The notes beneath the pieces are model-generated. The model saw only the letters and a list, made by a program, of their open reading frames with translations. It was not told where the DNA came from and ran no database searches. 64,000 nucleotides of DNA from Pedobacter helvus (GTDB taxonomy: Bacteria; Bacteroidota; Bacteroidia; Sphingobacteriales; Sphingobacteriaceae): assembly GCF_005925325.1 (NCBI RefSeq), contig NZ_SRMP01000004.1:62001-126000 (forward strand), in the 5' to 3' direction. Positions 51,279-60,624 of the stretch are shown in pieces (within the stretch, counting starts at the first letter, position 1; every line of letters begins with the position of its first letter). The position numbers and the translations under genes were made by a program.

Positions 51279-53456
51279 TTAGAGTTTCACACCCATTTCT
51301 TTCAATAAGAAGTCGGCCTTGTCTATTTTTGATGCAGCCCAAAGTACATATCTGATATCCACTCCAATTGAGCGGCTATAGCTTTCGTTCCAAGCATAAT
51401 CATTAATTGTGGCACCGTAGGCCCTATCGAAGTTTACTCCGATCAGTTCACCGTTAGCGTTCATAATAGGAGATCCTGAGTTTCCGCCTGTAGTGTCCAT
51501 GTTGTAAAGAAATGCCACAGGTACGTCGTTTAATTCTTTTTTAGCAAATGGGCCAAAATCTTTTTTATTCCAAAGCTCTTTGATGATGTTTGGATAATAG
51601 AAGTCGGGATTTCCAGTAGCACCTTTTTCTAAAATACCTTTAATTGTAGTGTAAGGCGACATGTAAGTAGCATCAGCAGGAGAGTAGCCACGCACATATC
51701 CATAGGTTAACCTTAAAGTACTGTTGGCATCTGGCACGAATCCTTTCTTTAAGAACTTCTCTTTAACATTAACGTAATCGCCCATAAGTTTATTCAATAC
51801 GCCATCTCTTCTGTCTTTCTCAGGTTTTATTTCTGCTATTTGACGAGCGATAGCTGTTTCAAGCAGCAACAATCCATCGTTATAATCACTGATTGATTTT
51901 GGAGATTTTAATAAGGTATTGAATACGTAGTTCTGATCTTTTAGCTTGGTTAGGCCAAACGTATCATTGATGTAATCATCAACCATTATCTCGTTACTAC
52001 TACCACGGCTAATGATCTTATCCACTGCAGTAACCCTTTGATTTGGTGTGAATGCAACAGCGTCCATCAACATTCTCTTGAAAATGCGTCTATCTGCATC
52101 GATATCATAGGCGTTATAAATGTTATCCAACGCTTGTTTCAGCTTAGAAACATTGTTATCAAAAAACGCTTGCTTCTGCGAAGCAGGTTGTTGGTTAAGC
52201 GCAGTTTTAAATCCATTGATGTTTTTAGCCACGTTAACTAAGCTAGTTGAATTGTAGATTTGACTAAACCATAAATCTCTATTGGCATCACTGTTAATCA
52301 ATTTGTATAGCTGGTCAATATCGGTCATTAAATTTCCATATTGTGCTTTAACTTCTACGTTTCCATTGATGAATTCGGCCAATGCCGCATCTTCTTGTTG
52401 TTTTTGGGCAACCAGATCAATGCCTTTAATACCTGCCAATTTACCTCTGTAATTTTTCATCACGTTGGCATTTCGCTTAATACGCGTAGCAAGTCGAATT
52501 GCGGTAGCCTTATCTTTTTTGCCCACAGCTTCCATTGTTGTGTTTTGGAAGTCGAACAAATCGGAGGTATATGGCAAAACGTATTTTGCTTGGTAATCTA
52601 TAAACTGCGCAGGGCGATGACGGAATGTTTTGCCAGGATAACCCAAAATGAATACAAAATCTTCTTCATTGGTTCCGCTGGCATTTACTTTTAGCGCTTT
52701 TTTAGGCTTAAAAGGAACATTGTCTTTGCTGTATTTAGCCGGTTTTCCGTCTTTTCCTACGTAAGCTCGCATAAAAGAATAGTCTCCAGTATGACGAGGC
52801 CATACCCAATTGTCGGTCTCGCCACCAAACTCTCCAATTTGACGGTTCGGAACATACACTAATCTAACGTCTTGAATAGTCTTGTATCTAAAAAGCACAT
52901 AAGTTTTTCCGATGAACATTTCCGATACTTCAGCTTTGATACTTGGATCTTTTTGTTCTGCTTCGGCAGCAATGTTTTTCATCATGTTATTGATCATCTG
53001 TAAGCGGGTAGCTGGATTGTCGATGTTCGCTACGGCTCCAAGTATCTTATCAGATACGTCTTCATAGCTTTCTGTTATACGGCAAGTTAAACCTTTTGCT
53101 TCAATTTCTTGTTCACGTGATTTTGCTACAAAGCCGTTATTTAAATAATCATTTTCTGGGGTACTTGCTAACTGAACCGCACTAAACGCACAATGATGAT
53201 TAGTAATGATCAGTCCCTCATCAGAAACAAAAGAACCAGTGCAGCCGCCTACATTAACTAGCGCATCTACTAAACTGATCCCATTTGGATTATATACTTC
53301 GTTAGGATCAATTTTTAAACCTGCTTTCTTTAAATCTACTTTATGTATTTCGCTTAGCGGAAACATTCCTTCTTCCCGAAACTTGTATCCTAAAAGAGCC
53401 AAACCGCCAATTGAGAGCGCTAAGAGTAAAGTAATTGATGAGATTTTCTTGTTCAT
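51279..53456 (-). CDS. S46 family dipeptidyl-peptidase, DPP11-like
   Basis: Secreted or periplasmic serine exopeptidase that releases dipeptides from peptide N-termini, used by asaccharolytic and proteolytic Bacteroidota. 725 residues with an N-terminal hydrophobic signal (about 8-24). GGCTGSFVSDEGLIITNHHCA holds the catalytic His88, GGETDNWVWPRHTGDYSFMRAY the catalytic Asp, and TGGNSGSP the catalytic Ser660. In VNFDR, Arg678 sits at the position where DPP11 has Arg and DPP7 has Gly, which predicts cleavage after Asp or Glu. Promoter box 27 bases upstream. Confidence 0.92.
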   Translation of the reverse strand: MNKKISSITLLLALSIGGLALLGYKFREEGMFPLSEIHKVDLKKAGLKIDPNEVYNPNGISLVDALVNVGGCTGSFVSDEGLIITNHHCAFSAVQLASTPENDYLNNGFVAKSREQEIEAKGLTCRITESYEDVSDKILGAVANIDNPATRLQMINNMMKNIAAEAEQKDPSIKAEVSEMFIGKTYVLFRYKTIQDVRLVYVPNRQIGEFGGETDNWVWPRHTGDYSFMRAYVGKDGKPAKYSKDNVPFKPKKALKVNASGTNEEDFVFILGYPGKTFRHRPAQFIDYQAKYVLPYTSDLFDFQNTTMEAVGKKDKATAIRLATRIKRNANVMKNYRGKLAGIKGIDLVAQKQQEDAALAEFINGNVEVKAQYGNLMTDIDQLYKLINSDANRDLWFSQIYNSTSLVNVAKNINGFKTALNQQPASQKQAFFDNNVSKLKQALDNIYNAYDIDADRRIFKRMLMDAVAFTPNQRVTAVDKIISRGSSNEIMVDDYINDTFGLTKLKDQNYVFNTLLKSPKSISDYNDGLLLLETAIARQIAEIKPEKDRRDGVLNKLMGDYVNVKEKFLKKGFVPDANSTLRLTYGYVRGYSPADATYMSPYTTIKGILEKGATGNPDFYYPNIIKELWNKKDFGPFAKKELNDVPVAFLYNMDTTGGNSGSPIMNANGELIGVNFDRAYGATINDYAWNESYSRSIGVDIRYVLWAASKIDKADFLLKEMGVKL

Positions 53457-53483
53457 TGCGTTGTTAGTTAAGTTCTAATCGTT

Positions 53484-53491
53484 CAAAACTA
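53484..53491 (-). promoter_or_regulatory. -7 promoter box of the S46 peptidase gene
   Basis: TAGTTTTG on the minus strand, perfect TAnnTTTG, 27 bases before the ATG at 53456. Confidence 0.45.
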
Positions 53492-53621
53492 AGGAAATTG
53501 TTTTAACTCACCGACGATTGTGGAATAGTTCTAGAATGTTGAATTGTTTATTTGTGGTAATATTGTTGGCTTGTCAGTAAGCTACTTTAACTTTATACTT
53601 ATTACTTTTTAACTTTACGCT

Positions 53622-54098
53622 ATGGCAGAAGATTTAACTATTTTAAAAGAAGCTTCGAAAGAAGAAAAATATATTTCCATTATTCCTCAAATTAAAGCCT
53701 TGCTCGAAGGCGAAAATGACCTTATTGCTAACCTAGCTAATGTATGCGCTGCATTAAAAGAGCAGTTTAATTGGTTTTGGGTTGGTTTTTACTTGATAAA
53801 GGATGATGAGCTAGTTTTAGGTCCGTTTCAAGGTCCGGTGGCTTGCACACGAATAAAAAAAGGAAAAGGGGTTTGTGGCTCGTCATGGCAACAAGAAAAA
53901 ACCTTAGTTGTTCCAAATGTTGATGAATTTCCAGGTCATATTGCTTGTGCTTCGGCTTCAAAATCTGAAATTGTACTCCCTGTTTACATCGACGGAAAAA
54001 TTATTGGTGTATTAGATGTGGATAGTGAATATCTATCTCATTTTAATGAGGTTGACAACAAGTATCTTAATGAAATTATCAAGTTGATTGATGCCTAA
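53622..54098 (+). CDS. msrC: Free methionine-(R)-sulfoxide reductase, GAF domain
   Basis: GAF-fold enzyme that reduces free L-methionine-(R)-sulfoxide. 158 residues. The three catalytic-type cysteines are Cys75 (GPVACTRI), Cys85 (GKGVCGSSW) and Cys109 (GHIACASASKSEIVLP), in the same arrangement as in characterised fRMsr proteins. NWFWVGFYL and IIGVLDVDSEYLSHFNEVD are GAF signatures. Its end overlaps the 3-methyladenine glycosylase gene by 8 bases, joining two damage-repair functions. Confidence 0.92.
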   Translation: MAEDLTILKEASKEEKYISIIPQIKALLEGENDLIANLANVCAALKEQFNWFWVGFYLIKDDELVLGPFQGPVACTRIKKGKGVCGSSWQQEKTLVVPNVDEFPGHIACASASKSEIVLPVYIDGKIIGVLDVDSEYLSHFNEVDNKYLNEIIKLIDA

Positions 54099-54693
54099 AT
54101 TACCACCTTCATTTTATCAGCAGGAAGATGTAGTGAGTTTAGCAAAGCAGTTACTGGGCAAATCGCTATTTACTTATGTTGATGGAAAACTTGCTGGCGG
54201 TATCATTACCGAAACCGAAGCTTATGATGGTGTGGCCGACAAAGCCTGCCATGCTTATGGGGGAAGAAATACCAATAGAACAGCTACCATGTTTTTAAAT
54301 GGTGGCGTTACCTATGTGTATTTATGCTACGGTATCCATCACCTGCTCAATGTGGTGAGTGGCACGGAAGGCAATCCCCAAGCGATTTTAATTAGGGCCA
54401 TTGAACCAACTGTTGGATTAGAAGCGATGCTAGAAAGAAGAAAAATGGAAAAATTAGCGCCACGTATTACTGCGGGCCCAGGAGCTTTAGCTCAAGCACT
54501 AGGAATAGATAGGCAGTTAAACGCTAAAGATTTGTCGGCTGATGAGATATGGATAGAAGATGCAAAGAACTATGAGGATGAGAAAATTGTGGCGACAACT
54601 CGCATTGGTGTGGCATATGCGCAAGAGCATGCCTTGTGGCCATTTCGTTTTTACATCAAAGGGAATAAGTACGTGAGCAAGCCAAATAGCTAA
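54091..54693 (+). CDS. 3-methyladenine DNA glycosylase (AAG/MPG family)
   Basis: Monofunctional DNA glycosylase that removes alkylated purines. 200 residues from the ATG at 54091; a TTG just before it is not needed. VSLAKQLLGKSL at the N-terminus, ITETEAYDGVADKACHAYGGRNTNRTATMFLNGGVTYVYLCYGIHHLLNVV with the catalytic Glu and the intercalating Tyr, QAILIRAIEP, and GPGALAQALGI are all family signatures. Complete. Overlaps the upstream fRMsr gene and is therefore translationally coupled to it. Confidence 0.94.
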   Translation: MPKLPPSFYQQEDVVSLAKQLLGKSLFTYVDGKLAGGIITETEAYDGVADKACHAYGGRNTNRTATMFLNGGVTYVYLCYGIHHLLNVVSGTEGNPQAILIRAIEPTVGLEAMLERRKMEKLAPRITAGPGALAQALGIDRQLNAKDLSADEIWIEDAKNYEDEKIVATTRIGVAYAQEHALWPFRFYIKGNKYVSKPNS

Positions 54694-54700
54694 ATCGCCG

Positions 54701-55534
54701 TCATTTCAATGGATATTTCGCCTCTAAAATTACTCCCTCATCACTTAATAACTCATGAAGTACTGGATCTTTCAATAATTCAGTTAGCTTTATACGTTTG
54801 CCATTTAAATATCCAATATTGCTAATCAGTCTTACTCCATGACTGTAATCTGCCCAGGTATTTGTGTGTTTGTTGTATACGGGTTGAATAACTTTGCCAT
54901 CTAATTTATGCCAACCATAAATCACCACTCTTGGCGTAGGCTCTCCATATATTTTATTGGAAATGATAATATCCTTCTTATTACCCGCAGTTAATTCAGA
55001 TTGTAGATGTTGTTGTTGATAATTTTCTAGTTGTCCCAATATGATCTGGTTGTGGTCAACAAAAACTGGCACCATCGTCATGGCTTTGCTTGGTGGAATT
55101 GGTCGAGGTTCCAGTTTGATCTTTGCGTTTGCATAAATATCGTCTACCATCTGTTTTGTCGGTAAAATAGCGTCAGTTAAATCGGCAATTTGCTGCGCTA
55201 ACATTGGTGTAGTTGGGATGTAGAAGAAGTCGTCATCCGTTCCTATTGATAAGTAATCTGCTAAAACATAAAACTCTAATTTATAATACTTTGTATCGAT
55301 TACCTTTTTAATCTGTATAACGGTTAGTTTTCTTAAAAGGTTAGGGATGTTACCATTTTTTATCTCTTGATAAATTTGCTTTTCTCTATCTACAAGACTT
55401 AGACTAGTGTCAGCAATTGATTTAGCGAATTCGCTTCCTGTTAATGCATTAGGTTTACGTTTTTTCAATTTGATTTCTTGAGCAAACGCAGCGATGTTAA
55501 TAAAACACAAAACTACATAAAGATATTTTTTCAT
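54701..55534 (-). CDS. Secreted protein of unknown function, coupled to queG
   Basis: 277 residues with a signal peptide ending AAFAQ at about 19. No family recognised. Distinct features: a [30 protein letters not shown] segment, [37 protein letters not shown], and a C-terminal [14 protein letters not shown]. The His in [10 protein letters not shown] and the acidic TDDDFF suggest an enzyme, but this is a guess. The ATG overlaps the queG stop by 4 bases (ATGA), so it is translated from the queG message although QueG acts in the cytoplasm. Confidence 0.75.
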   Translation of the reverse strand: MKKYLYVVLCFINIAAFAQEIKLKKRKPNALTGSEFAKSIADTSLSLVDREKQIYQEIKNGNIPNLLRKLTVIQIKKVIDTKYYKLEFYVLADYLSIGTDDDFFYIPTTPMLAQQIADLTDAILPTKQMVDDIYANAKIKLEPRPIPPSKAMTMVPVFVDHNQIILGQLENYQQQHLQSELTAGNKKDIIISNKIYGEPTPRVVIYGWHKLDGKVIQPVYNKHTNTWADYSHGVRLISNIGYLNGKRIKLTELLKDPVLHELLSDEGVILEAKYPLK

Positions 55535-56466
55535 GGCTGCTGTAAAAAATCGATGTTTCTTTTTAACCCGCTGTATTTGGTTCGCTTAACTGGGGAATTC
55601 TTAAAAACACGTTTAAAAACTTCGTCGGTCATATCTATCAATTCACTTTTACTTAAGCTTAGTAAATCTTCTTTTGGCGTAAAGTTTTCTTCTTGGTGCA
55701 CAGTAGAAAATCTGTTCCACGGACAAACATCTTGGCAAACATCGCAACCAAACATCCAATTATCCATTTTACCTTTAAACTCAGTAGGAATTTCATTTTT
55801 AAGCTCGATGGTAAGGTAAGAAATACATCGACTACCGTCTACTGTGTAAGGCGCAATAATTGCATCAGTTGGGCAGGCATCAATACAACGCGTGCAAGAA
55901 CCACAATGATCTGTAGGAAATGGATTATCGTATTCCAGGTCTAAATCGATGATCAGCTCTGCTAAAAAGAAGAAAGAGCCGGCTTGCTTGCTAATTAGGT
56001 TTGAATTTTTCCCCCGCCACCCTAAGCCTGCTTTTTGTGCCCAAGCTTTATCCATTACAGGTGCCGAGTCTACAAAACAACGGCCACCAACTTCGCCAAT
56101 GTTATCGCGGATAAAAGCCATCAACTCCTGAAGCTTATCTTTAATTACCGAATGATAATCGATACCGTAAGCATATTTAGATATTTTAGGAGCGTTGATG
56201 TCAGTTTGCTTTTCCTCAGTATAATAATTTAATGTAAGTGAAACTATTGATTTCGCACCTTCAACCAATATTCGCGGATCTAGTCTTTTATCGAAATGGT
56301 TTTCCATATAACCCATTTCTCCATGATGGTTGGCCTTAAGCCAGCTTTCCAACCTCGGTGCTTCTTCCTCCAAAAATTCAGCCTTTGCAATGCCACAGCT
56401 CATGAAGCCTAAACGCATGGCTTCTTGCTTAATCATTTGACTGTATTTGGAGGCTTGGCTAAACAT
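55531..56466 (-). CDS. queG: Epoxyqueuosine reductase
   Basis: Iron-sulfur, cobalamin-dependent enzyme that reduces epoxyqueuosine to queuosine in tRNA wobble positions. 311 residues, near the short end of the family. [11 protein letters not shown], the cluster motifs [16 protein letters not shown] and [13 protein letters not shown], and [12 protein letters not shown] between them are all diagnostic. The substrate needs B12; the cobalamin adenosyltransferase at 4507 makes a different cofactor form. A -7 box ends 7 bases before the ATG. Confidence 0.95.
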   Translation of the reverse strand: MFSQASKYSQMIKQEAMRLGFMSCGIAKAEFLEEEAPRLESWLKANHHGEMGYMENHFDKRLDPRILVEGAKSIVSLTLNYYTEEKQTDINAPKISKYAYGIDYHSVIKDKLQELMAFIRDNIGEVGGRCFVDSAPVMDKAWAQKAGLGWRGKNSNLISKQAGSFFFLAELIIDLDLEYDNPFPTDHCGSCTRCIDACPTDAIIAPYTVDGSRCISYLTIELKNEIPTEFKGKMDNWMFGCDVCQDVCPWNRFSTVHQEENFTPKEDLLSLSKSELIDMTDEVFKRVFKNSPVKRTKYSGLKRNIDFLQQP

Positions 56467-56473
56467 TTAGGTA

Positions 56474-56481
56474 CAAAGATA
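56474..56481 (-). promoter_or_regulatory. -7 promoter box of queG
   Basis: TATCTTTG on the minus strand, perfect TAnnTTTG, ending 7 bases before the ATG at 56466. Confidence 0.46.
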
Positions 56482-56565
56482 ACCTTTTACCAAAAAACCT
56501 TTTAACTCCTTTGTTTGTTAGTGATATAAACAGAGCGAACGTACACTAAATTTAAATCTCGTATC

Positions 56566-56790
56566 ATGGAAAATCAATCAGGAAGTTATATAGACGATCA
56601 AAATAAGCAAACTACATCAAACGTGGAAACCGATTACGATGCACATAAAGATAATCCGGCTCCGGCGCCAACAGTTAACGAACCTGATAATAAAGGAGCA
56701 GGGCAGGCCATGAAATGGATTATCCCAATTGTGGTGGCAATACTTTTAATCGTATGGTTTATATTCTTTAGAAATAACGTAACAAAATAA
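56566..56790 (+). CDS. Small single-span membrane protein
   Basis: 74 residues. The first 48 residues are polar, rich in Asn, Asp, Gln and Pro (DDQNKQTTSNVETDYDAHKDN, then PAPAPTVNEPDN), then one transmembrane helix at about 51-68 (WIIPIVVAILLIVWFIFF) and a short RNNVTK tail. It is probably a tail-anchored protein with a cytoplasmic disordered part. No family recognised. Stands alone between two genes on the other strand. Confidence 0.72.
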   Translation: MENQSGSYIDDQNKQTTSNVETDYDAHKDNPAPAPTVNEPDNKGAGQAMKWIIPIVVAILLIVWFIFFRNNVTK

Positions 56791-56879
56791 ATTCTGTCAT
56801 AAAACTAGGCGTAGACGCACAGATGAAATATAGCGGATGTTTGAAAAACAAGCTGTGTATGCGAGCTACCAGGTTAATG

Positions 56880-56907
56880 GTAAAGCTGCTTATTTAAGCA
56901 GCTTTAC
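56880..56907 (-). terminator. Hairpin spanning the stop codon of the GNAT-nitrilase gene
   Basis: GTAAAGCTGCTTA (56880-56892) pairs perfectly over 13 bp with TAAGCAGCTTTAC (56895-56907) around a 2-base loop. The TAA stop codon at 56890-56892 lies within the stem. No T-run follows, so it may act in RNA stability rather than as a classic terminator. Confidence 0.55.
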
Positions 56908-58395
56908 TTCGTATAGATCCTTTCTTCGATCTTTCAAAATCTTTACCGTACCAAAATGATGAAGCTCATCCAGCAAATGTAAATCCACATCTACTACCAA
57001 CATCATTTCTGTATTCGGTGTAGTTTCTGCCTTAATCGCATTGGTTGGAAAAGCAAAATCTGATGGTGTAAATACCGCTGATTGCGCAAATTGAATATCC
57101 ATATTATTTACTTTAGGTAAATTGCCTACACAACCCGCAATGGCTACATAACATTCGTTTTCTATAGCCCTAGCTTGGGCACAATGTCTCACCCTTGTGT
57201 AACCATTTTGTGTATCTGTTAAGAATGGAACGAACAAAATCTGCATTCCTTGATCAGCATAAATTCTACTCAGCTCAGGAAATTCCACATCGTAACAAAT
57301 CAGAATACCAATTTTACCGCAGTCTGTATCAAATACACCAATTTTATCACCACCGCTCATGCCGTAATATTTCTGCTCGTTAGGCGTAATGTGTATTTTA
57401 CGATAATCTTCAGTTAATCCATTTCTATGACATAAGTAAGTTGCGTTGTAAAGCTTGCCATTTTCTTTTACAGGCATACTCCCGGCAATGATATTTACAT
57501 TGTAAGAAACCGCATATTCTTGTAGCTTTTGTACAATTTCTTCAGTTTTATCCGCTAGTTTTTTCATTGCCTCTTTCTCTGGCAAATGATTGTAGGGCTG
57601 TAGGAGTGGAGTGTTGAAGAACTCCGGGAACATGATAAAATCAGATTTGTATCCACTTACGGCATCAACAAAGAATTCTACTTGCTCAAAAAAAGCATCC
57701 ATATCTGGAAACAAACGCATCTGCCACTGCACCAAACCTAATCTAATCGTCTGCGCAGAACGCGGCGACACGTTATCATGGTAGTAAATATTGTTCCACT
57801 CGATCAAGGTAGCATATTCTTTGGATTCTAAGTCTCCGGGCAAATAGTTTTTCAGGATTTTCCGAACGTGGAAATCATTAGAAATTTGGAAACTCAAGGT
57901 AGGATCGTAAATCTCCTTAGCCCTAACTTTGTCAATGTATTGCCTTGGGCTTAACTTATCTGCATGTTCATGATAACCTGGAATTCTACCGCCGGCAATG
58001 ATGCTCTCTAAATTAAGCAATTCACAAAGTTCCTTTCTCGCTTCATACAAACGTCTGGCTAATCTTAGGCCTCTATAATCTGGATGCACAAACACTTCAA
58101 TACCATAAAGTACATTTCCTTGCGGTGTATGTGTAGAGAAAGAATATTTACCTGTTATTTTTTCGTAGGTATGGTTGTCGCCAAATATATCATAATCTAC
58201 AATGATAGAAAGCGAACAGGCAACCACTTTGTCATCTACTGAAATACATAATTGCCCTTCGGGAAAAATATTTAATAAGTTTTGAATTTTTGCTTTGCTC
58301 CATACGCCGTTGCCACTATCTAAATAGGCTTGCTGCATAGATTCTCTAAGGTCGTTGTAATCTTCGATGGTAAGTTTACGTAGTTCTATATTCAT
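56890..58395 (-). CDS. Bifunctional GNAT acetyltransferase / carbon-nitrogen hydrolase
   Basis: Fusion protein of 501 residues. Residues 1 to about 200 are a GNAT domain (YGIEVFVHPDYRGLRLARRLYEA, acetyl-CoA loop near 110-118). From about 222 a nitrilase-superfamily domain runs to near the end, with the triad Glu in FIMFPEF, Lys in EDYRKIHITP and Cys in ILICYDVEFPE. Such fusions are known in Bacteroidota and other bacteria; the natural substrate is unknown but an amide or acylated amine is likely. All catalytic residues of the hydrolase are present. Its last codons lie in a hairpin. Confidence 0.92.
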   Translation of the reverse strand: MNIELRKLTIEDYNDLRESMQQAYLDSGNGVWSKAKIQNLLNIFPEGQLCISVDDKVVACSLSIIVDYDIFGDNHTYEKITGKYSFSTHTPQGNVLYGIEVFVHPDYRGLRLARRLYEARKELCELLNLESIIAGGRIPGYHEHADKLSPRQYIDKVRAKEIYDPTLSFQISNDFHVRKILKNYLPGDLESKEYATLIEWNNIYYHDNVSPRSAQTIRLGLVQWQMRLFPDMDAFFEQVEFFVDAVSGYKSDFIMFPEFFNTPLLQPYNHLPEKEAMKKLADKTEEIVQKLQEYAVSYNVNIIAGSMPVKENGKLYNATYLCHRNGLTEDYRKIHITPNEQKYYGMSGGDKIGVFDTDCGKIGILICYDVEFPELSRIYADQGMQILFVPFLTDTQNGYTRVRHCAQARAIENECYVAIAGCVGNLPKVNNMDIQFAQSAVFTPSDFAFPTNAIKAETTPNTEMMLVVDVDLHLLDELHHFGTVKILKDRRKDLYEVKLLK

Positions 58396-58619
58396 ATTTA
58401 TAGAACAAATAAGCGAACTTATTGTTTAGCGAGGCTTAAATCGAAGTTAAGAAATCGTACTTCTTTATGGAGTAATATATCATCTGCAATTTTTTTGATC
58501 TAGCTTAACCAACATTAGAAGAATGGAAAGAAATCTGTAGGCTTTCACTGTCATCCGTGTAGGTGGGAATCGTAAAGCACTAAAAGATAAATAAGAAATT
58601 CTTCGGAAAAATCAGATAA

Positions 58620-59642
58620 TTAAAACAATTTCCCGGTTTGTCCTAATTTAACTCTGTTCAAATGCTTGTAAGCAGCCTCTGTAACCTCACGGCCACGAGC
58701 GGTACGCATCAAATATCCTTCTTGAATTAAGAAAGGTTCGTAAACTTCTTCAATAGTTCCATCATCTTCGCCAACCGCAGTAGCAATAGTTTTTAAACCA
58801 ACCGGACCACCTTTAAATTTATCGATGATAGCTAATAAAATCTTGTTGTCCATCTCATCCAGTCCATGTTCATCTACATTTAAAGCAGATAAAGCATAAC
58901 GGGCAATTTCGGTATCTATCTTACCATTGCCTTTAATTTGGGCGAAATCGCGTGTACGGCGCAATAAGGCATTGGCTATACGAGGTGTACCACGACTGCG
59001 GCGTGCAATCTCATAAGCACCTTCTTCGGATATTGGTGTATTTAGAATTGCTGATGACCGCAAAACTATGGTCGTTAGTAATTTTGCATCGTAATATTGT
59101 AAACGCGAATTGATCCCAAAGCGAGCTCTCAAAGGAGCTGTTAACAGACCAGATCGGGTAGTGGCGCCCACTAAAGTAAAAGGATTTAAACCAATTTGCA
59201 CTGAACGAGCATTCGGGCCACTTTCTAACATGATATCAATCTTGAAATCTTCCATGGCAGAATATAAATACTCTTCTACCAAAGGAGATAAACGATGGAT
59301 CTCGTCGATAAAAAGGATGTCGCCAGCATCAAGATTGGTCAAAAGTCCTGCTAAATCGCCAGGCTTGTCTAATACTGGACCAGAAGTAACCTTGATGTTT
59401 ACGCCCATTTCATTCGCAATGATATGAGAAAGCGTCGTTTTTCCTAATCCTGGAGGACCATGTAGGAGTACGTGATCTAAAGCCTCGCCACGTAATTTAG
59501 CTGCCTTAACGAAAATCCTTAAATTCTCTAAAATTTTATCTTGTCCGGCAAAGTCTTCAAACTCTTGCGGGCGTAATACTTTTTCAATATCACGTTCTAT
59601 TGGACTAAGATTTTCAGAAGAAGGATCGAGATTTTCGTTCAT
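58620..59642 (-). CDS. ruvB: Holliday junction branch migration ATPase RuvB
   Basis: Hexameric AAA+ motor that with RuvA drives branch migration of Holliday junctions. 340 residues. Walker [12 protein letters not shown] at 62-72, Walker [12 protein letters not shown] near 110-120, sensor 1 [18 protein letters not shown] and the C-terminal winged helix with [20 protein letters not shown]. Complete. The promoter box ends 4 bases from the ATG and abuts a repeat element. Confidence 0.97.
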   Translation of the reverse strand: MNENLDPSSENLSPIERDIEKVLRPQEFEDFAGQDKILENLRIFVKAAKLRGEALDHVLLHGPPGLGKTTLSHIIANEMGVNIKVTSGPVLDKPGDLAGLLTNLDAGDILFIDEIHRLSPLVEEYLYSAMEDFKIDIMLESGPNARSVQIGLNPFTLVGATTRSGLLTAPLRARFGINSRLQYYDAKLLTTIVLRSSAILNTPISEEGAYEIARRSRGTPRIANALLRRTRDFAQIKGNGKIDTEIARYALSALNVDEHGLDEMDNKILLAIIDKFKGGPVGLKTIATAVGEDDGTIEEVYEPFLIQEGYLMRTARGREVTEAAYKHLNRVKLGQTGKLF

Positions 59643-59646
59643 AAGG

Positions 59647-59654
59647 CAAATATA
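59647..59654 (-). promoter_or_regulatory. -7 promoter box of ruvB
   Basis: TATATTTG on the minus strand, perfect TAnnTTTG, ending 4 bases before the ATG at 59642. The expected -33 region falls inside the repeat element at 59661. Confidence 0.46.
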
Positions 59655-59660
59655 AGTAAT

Positions 59661-59741
59661 AAACCCCTAAATCCCCTAAAGGGCACTTTTTCGCATCGAG
59701 TTTAATATTTGGAAAAACGAAGCCCCTTTAGGGGTTTGGGT
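59661..59741. repeat. CCCCTAAA inverted-repeat element, copy 2
   Basis: Left arm AAACCCCTAAATCCCCTAAA (59661-59680), right arm GCCCCTTTAGGGG then TTTGGG (about 59722-59740). Same family as 4438-4505. The right arm includes the stop codon and last codons of the neighbouring dehydrogenase gene. Confidence 0.75.
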
Positions 59742-60624
59742 TAAACTTCCCAGCAACCTTCGCTTCTTTCAATCCATTACTATAATCGTAAAAACCTTCG
59801 CCAGATTTAACACCTTTTTTACCAGCGGTTACCATGTTTACCAAAAGAGGGCAGGGGGCATACTTCTGATTTCCGAAACCTTGGTGCAATACATTTAAAA
59901 TGGCTAAACACACATCTAAACCTATAAAATCAGCTAATTGAAGTGGTCCCATTGGGTGCGCCATGCCTAATTTCATTACGGTATCAATCTCGTAAACACC
60001 AGCAACACCTTCATAAAGTGAATAAATTGCTTCGTTAATCATTGGCATTAATATACGGTTAGCCACAAAACCTGGATAATCATTCACTTCAACAGGAACT
60101 TTATCTAATTTCTTCGATAATTCCATAACTATGTTTGTAGTTATATCACTGGTAGCATATCCACGAATTACTTCAACCAACTTCATAATTGGCACGGGGT
60201 TCATAAAATGCATACCAATTATCTTGTCACCTCGATTAGTAACTGAGGCAATTTTGGTGATAGAAATAGAAGATGTGTTACTTGCTAAAATGGTTTCTGG
60301 TTTAGTGAAAGCATCTAGATCTTTAAAAATTTGAAGTTTTAGCTCGATGTTCTCAGTAGCAGCTTCGACCACCAAATCTACATTAGCAACTGCAGCTTTT
60401 AAATCTGTATGCGTGCTTAAATTCTTCAGTGTGCTTTCTTTATCAGTTTCGGTAATTGTTCCTTTAGCAACCTGACGATCTAAATTCTTGGTAATTGTAT
60501 CAACGGCTTTTTGCAAAGCATCCGCATTGGTATCAACCAAGTTTACAGTATATCCAAATTGAGCAAAAGTGTGAGCAATACCATTGCCCATAGTTCCAGA
60601 ACCGATAACAGCTATATTTCTCAT
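59728..60624 (-). CDS. 3-hydroxybutyryl-CoA dehydrogenase family
   Basis: NAD-dependent 3-hydroxyacyl-CoA dehydrogenase, 298 residues. IAVIGSGTMGNGIAHTFAQFGY at 4-25 is the Rossmann motif; the catalytic His is in GMHFMNPVPIMKLVEVI, paired with Glu in the same segment; NDYPGFVANRILMPMINEA and PMGPLQLADFIGLDVCL are the C-terminal domain signature. It may act in butyrate-type or fatty-acid metabolism. Its last residues FNPNP are encoded by a repeat element, so the C-terminus has been rebuilt by the repeat. Confidence 0.93.
   Translation of the reverse strand: MRNIAVIGSGTMGNGIAHTFAQFGYTVNLVDTNADALQKAVDTITKNLDRQVAKGTITETDKESTLKNLSTHTDLKAAVANVDLVVEAATENIELKLQIFKDLDAFTKPETILASNTSSISITKIASVTNRGDKIIGMHFMNPVPIMKLVEVIRGYATSDITTNIVMELSKKLDKVPVEVNDYPGFVANRILMPMINEAIYSLYEGVAGVYEIDTVMKLGMAHPMGPLQLADFIGLDVCLAILNVLHQGFGNQKYAPCPLLVNMVTAGKKGVKSGEGFYDYSNGLKEAKVAGKFNPNP

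Noticed and set aside
52341..52694. 117-codon frame on the plus strand
   Set aside because: Antisense to the S46 peptidase gene; Cys/Phe-rich translation typical of shadow frames.
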